A stretch of 64,000 bases of DNA from Sarcophilus harrisii. Its lineage: Eukaryota > Chordata > Mammalia > Dasyuromorphia > Dasyuridae. The position numbers and the translations under genes were made by a program. This document shows positions 58,555 to 64,000 of the stretch, piece after piece. The notes beneath the pieces are model-generated. The model made no database searches, was not told the DNA's origin, and saw nothing but the letters and a program-made list of their open reading frames with translations. The stretch's first letter is position 1; every line of letters starts with the position of its first letter. The DNA is taken from assembly GCF_902635505.1 (NCBI RefSeq), contig NC_045430.1:1116001-1180000 (forward strand). Reading direction: 5' to 3'.

Positions 58555-61315
58555 AAGATACCAAAAACCTAGTAAAGGCAGGGGACTCTCCTGGACCCTG
58601 CCAAATTCTTCCAAACAACTTTAAAATAATGCCTCAAAATGAATTCTAGAGCAATAGAACCAACAAAAGAACAGGGTGAAACAATTTTCCAGCCCAAGAT
58701 AACTTATTAGATTGGCAAGGAAAGTCTGTCTCACCGACCTGAGAGTGGAGCATACACCAGCACAGGTCAAGCCCCAACAAGCCAGCAGCAAGCCTTGGGG
58801 GTGAATCAGGAGCAGGGACGTTAAGGCTTTCTGTTCACAGACAGGAAGGAAGTTGGAACTAGTTAGAAGAAGATTACAGGGAAAATCAAATAAAGAGAAG
58901 TAGAGGAGAAACTAGGGGAAAAAAATCGTTATAGCGCAAGAAAATAATAAAGTGAACAGTTTGGCAAAGGAGGCATGCATACACTCATACACATATACAT
59001 ATACCAAAGAAAATAACATCTTAAAAAAATTAGAATAGGCCAAATGGGAAAAAAAGAGGTTGAAAAAACTGAAAAGTAGTATCTTAAAAATTAGTATTGG
59101 AGAAGTGAAAGCTAAAGACTCCAGGGGACATCAAGAAACAATAAAACAAAACTAAAACAATGAAAAAAGAGAAGAAAATGTGAAATATTTATTTGGAAAA
59201 ACAACTGACCTGGAAAATAGATCTAGGTGAGACAAGTTAAGAAGTATTGAGTTACCTGAAAGTCATGATTTAAAAAAAATTATCAAGGAAAACTGCCTTG
59301 GTATCCTTGAACCAGAAGGTAAAATAGAAATTAGAAGAATTCACTCATCACCTCCTGAAAAAGATCACAAAATAAAAACTCCCAAAAATATTATATCCAC
59401 ATTCCAGAGTTGCCAGGTCAAGGAGAAAATATTGCAAGTAGTGAGAAAGAAACAATTTAAATATTGTGGAGCCACAGTCAGGATTACTCAAGATTTAGCC
59501 ACATCTACACTAAAGGACCAGAGGGCTTGGAAGATGCTATTCCAGAAAGCAAAGAAGTTAGGATTACAAACAAGAATCAACTACCCAGCAAAACAAAATA
59601 TAATCCTTTAGGGTGAAAAATGGACATTCATTTAAAATAGAGGATTTTCAATCATTCCTGATGAAAAGATCAGAGCTGAATAAAAAAAAAAATTTGACTT
59701 TCAAAAATAAGGCTCAAGAGAAGCATAAAAAAGTAAACAGGAGAGATAATCATAAGGGATTCAATATGGTTAAACTCTTTACATTCCTATATGGGAAGAT
59801 AATTATTAATTGTAACTTTTAAGAACTTAATAATTATTAGGGCAGTTAGAAGGTGTATATATAGACAAAAGGCACAAGTGTGAGTTGACTATGATGGGAT
59901 GATAGCTAAAAAATCTAAAATTAAGAGGTCAAAAAGAGAGAGGGGGAAGAAGGAGAGGTAGAAAGTGGTAAATTATACCACATAAAAGCCATACAAAAGC
60001 TTTTATAATGGATTGGGGGTGGGCAATGCCTGAATCTGACTCTCACCAGAATTGGTTCAAAAGGGAGTAACATATATATTCAGTTGAATTTTGAAAATCT
60101 ATCTTACCCTAAAGGAAAATAGGAGGAGAGGAGGTTAAGAGAAAAATGGGGAACTGATGGAAAGGAGAAGATGGGGGGAGCTCAGAAGCAAAAGAATTTT
60201 GAGGGAGGGAGGGAGGGAGGGACAGAGACACACAAAGAGAGACAGCAAAGGGGGAAAACAGGATGGAGAAAAATATATAACAATCACAACTGAAAATTTT
60301 TATAAGTTTCTTTGATAAAACCCTCATTTCTCATATATATAGAAAACTAGGTCAAATATATAAAAGTCATTCGCCATTTGATAAATAGTCAAAGGATATG
60401 AACAGTTTTCAAATAAACCAAAACTATATTCATATGAAAAAAATGCTCTAAATCATTATTGGTCAGAAAAGTGCCAATTAAAACCACTCTGAGGTACCAC
60501 CTCATACCCATCAGATTGCCTAATGTAAAAGAAAAGGAAAATAACACATGTTGGAGGGGACATGGGAACAGTGGGACACTAAAGCACTGTAAACTGATCC
60601 AACCATTCTGGAGAGCAATTTGGAACTATGCCTGAACTGTGCCTGCTTCTTTGACCCTGTAATAGGACTACTAGGCCTGTATGCTAAAGAGATTTTTTTT
60701 AAAGTAAGGGGACATATGTATATGAACATATTTAGAACAGCTTTTTGTGGTGGCAAAGAACTATAAACTGAAGAGATACCATCAAGTGGGAATGGCTGAA
60801 TAAATTGTGGCAAATAATTGTGATCGAATGCTATGAGAAATGCTAAGCAGGATGCATTCAGAAAATCTAGAAAGACTTAAATGAACGGATGCAAAGTGAA
60901 ATGAAAAGATCCAAGAGAACATTATACATAGTAATAACAATACTGTGCCGTACCTGACTGAATAATAACTGTACTGTAATCAACTGTGAATATCTTAGCT
61001 ATTCTCAGCAATATAATGATCCAAGACAATCCTGAAGGACTTACGATAAAAAGTGCTATACACCTCCAGAGGAAGAACTGATGGAGTCTAAATGTAGATC
61101 AGAGTATCCTATTTTAAATTTTCTTTTTTTTTTTTTTTGGCCAGTTTTCTTTCACATGATTAATATGCAAGTTATTTTGCATGACTATACATGTATATCC
61201 CATATCAAATTGCTTGCCTTCTTAATGAAGGGAGAGAGGGAGGAAGGGAGAAAATTAGGAATTTAAAATTTAAGAAGAAATGAATGTTAAAAAATTTTTT
61301 AAATAAAAAATGGAT
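58555..61315 (+). mobile_element. ORF1-only L1 derivative (HAL1-like), about 2.75 kb
   Basis: A 5' region (58555-59200) is followed by an L1 ORF1-like coding relic at about 59330-59610: TPKNIISTFQSCQVKEKILQ, then VRITQDLATSTLKDQRAW, then LGLQTRINYPAKQ. Human L1 ORF1p has TPRHIIVRF..KEKMLRAARE, IRLTADLSAETLQARREW and FQPRISYPAKLS. After an inter-ORF-like spacer (59620-60295) the sequence passes straight to L1 3' sequences (60300-61315: 'ggagagcaatttggaactat', 'gaactgatggagtctaaatg') and an A-rich end. ORF2 is missing apart from its distal 3' part. The element is in PPARA intron sequence, antisense to the gene. Confidence 0.75.
60198..60221. repeat. GGGA microsatellite
   Basis: Short run of 'gagggagggagggaggga' within the L1 derivative. 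Confidence 0.8.
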
Positions 61316-63332
61316 AAAATATTTAAATTTTAAAAATCTTGATGAGTACACTGTAATATAGTTGATTTCCCATGTATATTTCCTATGTATTTTATGTTTT
61401 CCAAGCATTTTTCTGTGGAATCCATCTATAGGTTTATGAAGACTGGCTGCCCAAAGGTTCCATGATGTACACCCAGATGCAGAACCCCTTGTCTAACAGC
61501 ATATCCTCATCTGGACAATAGACAATCTTTGCTCCTGTGTTTTTCCTGTCCTGTGGAACTGGGGGGTGCTTAAGTGGGTCTGAATCTCTTCATGGAGGCC
61601 CTGAAGTTTCCCATGATTTCATGTGATCAACACAAAATTTCACACACACCAAAAAAACCCTTTAGCCCTCCATAGGAAACCTTTTCAGTTTATATATTCT
61701 CTGTTTATCTTTTCTCCACCACCACCACCCCCCTTCAGCTTATTCCTTCTGTTGAATCTTCTCTCTCCCAGTGGCTCATGTGTGTTTCCTACTTTTACTG
61801 TAAGTAATTTATTCCCAGTACTTTGGAATTTTTCTCTCATTGGAGCCGTGGAACAATCCTGTGAGGTATGGACACAGCTGCGATTCTCTGCTTTATAGAT
61901 GAGGAAACTGAGACTCAGAGGGGTGATTTGCCAGTGATCCCATAGCTAACAAACGTCAGTGGGGGAGTATCTGCCCAACTTCAAATAAATACAAGGCCAC
62001 CCTGTTCTTCCTTAAGAGCTCTTCACAGAAAACACCAGGCCACACTGTTAGTGGATGTGACTGCTGAGCCAGCATCAGAGATCTCTGAGAAAATCTGACA
62101 ACAGGGGAGATGTAGTAGAGCTGGAGATGGACAAATGCCCAATGTTCAAAGGAAGAATAGTGTTTAACCTGGGACATTCCAGGAAGGGAGGACTCAGAGA
62201 TCGATAGATCTCTTCCCCAGGGGCCACTTCATGGCACAGACCTCCTGGCCCTTGGCCTCTACACCCTTGGCTGGGGAGCACTTCCTCTGCATGAGGCCTT
62301 TCATAATCCTTGGCTGCTCCCAAGACTCGTGCCAGTTGGGGTGTCCTCCTGGTGGACTTCCTTGATTTGATTTCCCTGACTGATGGTGTGCTCTCCAACT
62401 GACATTTTCTTGGAAAACCCAGTGTGTCTCTCTTTTGATCTCACAATCTAATCTACTTTCTAATCCTAAGAGCTTTAAACTGAAAAGGAAAAGGATAGAG
62501 AAAAGTACTTCCCCTAGAAAGAGCTATAGTATAGAGGACCATAGCTGGCAGGGTACTTCATCCCTCTCTTTATGACCTGAGGGTGTAACTCCAGAGCTCA
62601 GCTGTGGTGGTCTGTCGGTCACCTGACTCTGTCTTTCTGCTTTGTGGACTCTCGTCTAGACACCTGGGGCCATGGGCTCTACTGAGGACCCTTTTCTGGA
62701 ATTTTGTCTTCTCTGAATTTCTGACACGGAATCGTCACAAGCAGGACATGCTGTACTAAACTTGCTGCTTTTTAAAAACAGGGTGACAAGTTCTGGCCTC
62801 AGAATCAGGAAGTCCTGCCCCTGACCCCTGGCTGCTCTGGACAAGTGGCTTTGAGCCACCCTTGAAGGTGACAACCCGGTTTGATGAAAGGAGTCTCCTC
62901 CTCTGGGAGTTCTCTGTAGCGCAGAATCAAGGTCTAAATAGATCATGAGACTATCAGAGATGTCCTTTATCTTGATTTTAGCAAAACAGGGGACAAAAAT
63001 CTCATCACTTTTGTGAAGGTGGAAAGAAATGTTATTAACACAAATAGGGAGATTGAAGACCGGTTGGTTGGCTGAACCCCAAAAAAGGAATGACTAAAAG
63101 TTCAGTGCCAGCTTTGGAGGAGATCTCTTGAGGCGTGCCCATGGGCTCTCCCCTTGCCATTTGACAAACATTTGATGAATCCGACGGCCATCTCTAGAGG
63201 TTCCAGGAGATGATTTGTAATGACAAGGTAACTGAAGCCCCAGCAAGTCACAAAGGTGGCAGGAAGCAACAGAGACAGTTTTGGGTCCGATTCCTCCAAC
63301 TCCAGAGTCAATGACCTCTACCACCTACTTTT
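61316..63332 (-). other. PPARA: PPARA intron, no gene seen
   Basis: A MIR-like reversed remnant lies at 61855-61960 ('atagatgaggaaactgagac') and another weak one at 63215-63320. No PPARA exon (hinge or DNA-binding domain) was recognised between 57007 and the end of the window. Confidence 0.45.
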
Positions 63333-63354
63333 TGTGTGTGTGTGTGTGTGTGTG
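63333..63354. repeat. (TG)11 microsatellite
   Basis: Uninterrupted TG dinucleotide run of 22 bp. Confidence 0.95.
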
Positions 63355-63953
63355 ACAACTTGGATGGAGACATATAGAGCCTCAGGCGTGCTTCCTAAGC
63401 ATCCAGGTGTCAAAAAGCTGAGGACACCTGCCAGACCATTGACAGGCCAGCATGGGGCCAATTCCCTTGGGAGAGTCTGCAGTCTGAGTTAAGAACAAAC
63501 TGCTTGGCAAAGAGGCGATAGGAAAGATTACAAAGATTGCTGGATATTGGTCGTATGATTGAGTTTGGAGTTCGGTAGGGCAGTCTCAAAGGCCAGCACA
63601 AACTCAGGCTGCCCAGAAGAAAGTGGGCCGATAGTTCTGCCCCTTTCTGCTTCCTAGAGTCTCGGGGGCTAAGTAGCAGACAAATAGACTCGTCTGATAA
63701 TCGCAGAGGGTGAAACCGTCTGGGAGGGCTGCAAGGCATCCCAGCGGTCGTACAATGGCACACTGTAGCATCTAGGAAGCACGAGAAAGGGCTGCAGTTG
63801 TTCCAGTGATTCTGTGGGGTCCTGGGGCAAATTTGATTCTTCCCATTTTATATGACACAGAACCTCAGCACAGAGAAAGCGATCCCCTAGAGGAAGAACG
63901 GCTGAGCTGGAATTGTGGCCGGTGAGGGATGGCCCTTCCAGTCAGGTCTGGCC

Positions 63954-63955
<2 letters not shown>

Positions 63956-63998
<43 letters not shown>
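63956..63998. repeat. Poly-G run of 43 bases at the window end
   Basis: 43 consecutive G residues followed by TT. G runs of this length are rare in mammals and can be a sequencing or assembly artefact. Confidence 0.9.

Positions 63999-64000
<2 letters not shown>

Noticed and set aside
62075-62398. Missing PPARA exon in the 107-codon minus frame
   Set aside because: No resemblance to the hinge or DNA-binding domain; no PPARA exon is recognisable between 57007 and 64000.

Overview
The window is nuclear DNA from a mammal, almost certainly a marsupial. It carries a four-gene block in the order TTC38 (-), PKDREJ (+), CDPF1 (+), PPARA (-). From memory of human 22q13.31, this is the same gene set with the same relative orientations, here shown reversed. 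The marsupial call rests on the repeats: AT-rich L1 3' ends of the marsupial type, tRNA-derived SINEs ending in the 'gtggcgcagtggatagagc' type of head, BovB/RTE-like LINE pieces, L2, and many MIR/CORE-type remnants. An Australian marsupial, perhaps a dasyurid, fits the L1 3' tails best, but that is a weak guess.

Layout. 1-5979: 5' part of TTC38 on the minus strand, with three short coding exons (5947-5979, 1714-1791, 864-945), a minisatellite, and an L1 with an inverted 5' part in intron 1. 5380-6760: CpG island and promoter of TTC38. 6765-10235: old minus-strand L1 sequence with younger L1 tails and a SINE nested in it. 10647-18221: PKDREJ, one uninterrupted 2524-codon reading frame, followed by a 3' UTR to about 19115. 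19120-31200: intergenic DNA with no gene seen, made of L1, L2, RTE-like LINE, SINE and MIR-like remnants. 31250-33150: CpG island with two GC-rich tandem repeats and the probable promoter and noncoding first exon of CDPF1. 33176-34922: a fossil endogenous retrovirus array of three LTRs separated by two short leader segments, in CDPF1 intron 1. 35823-44988: the three coding exons of CDPF1. 45000-53835: the convergent gap; most of it is probably the long 3' UTR of PPARA. 53836-57006: the last two coding exons of PPARA (ligand-binding domain) on the minus strand. 57007-64000: part of the next PPARA intron, with a 2.75 kb ORF1-only L1 derivative.

The genes do not form a pathway. TTC38 encodes a TPR-repeat protein, PKDREJ an 11-pass polycystin-family protein known from sperm, CDPF1 a small cysteine-rich protein, and PPARA a fatty-acid-activated nuclear receptor. 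I found no undescribed functional system. The most notable observations are the three-LTR array, whose middle LTR looks like a recombinant of the outer two, the ORF1-only L1, several insertions with readable target-site duplications, a CTCF-like motif cluster in CDPF1, and a GC-rich L1 tail at the edge of the TTC38 island.
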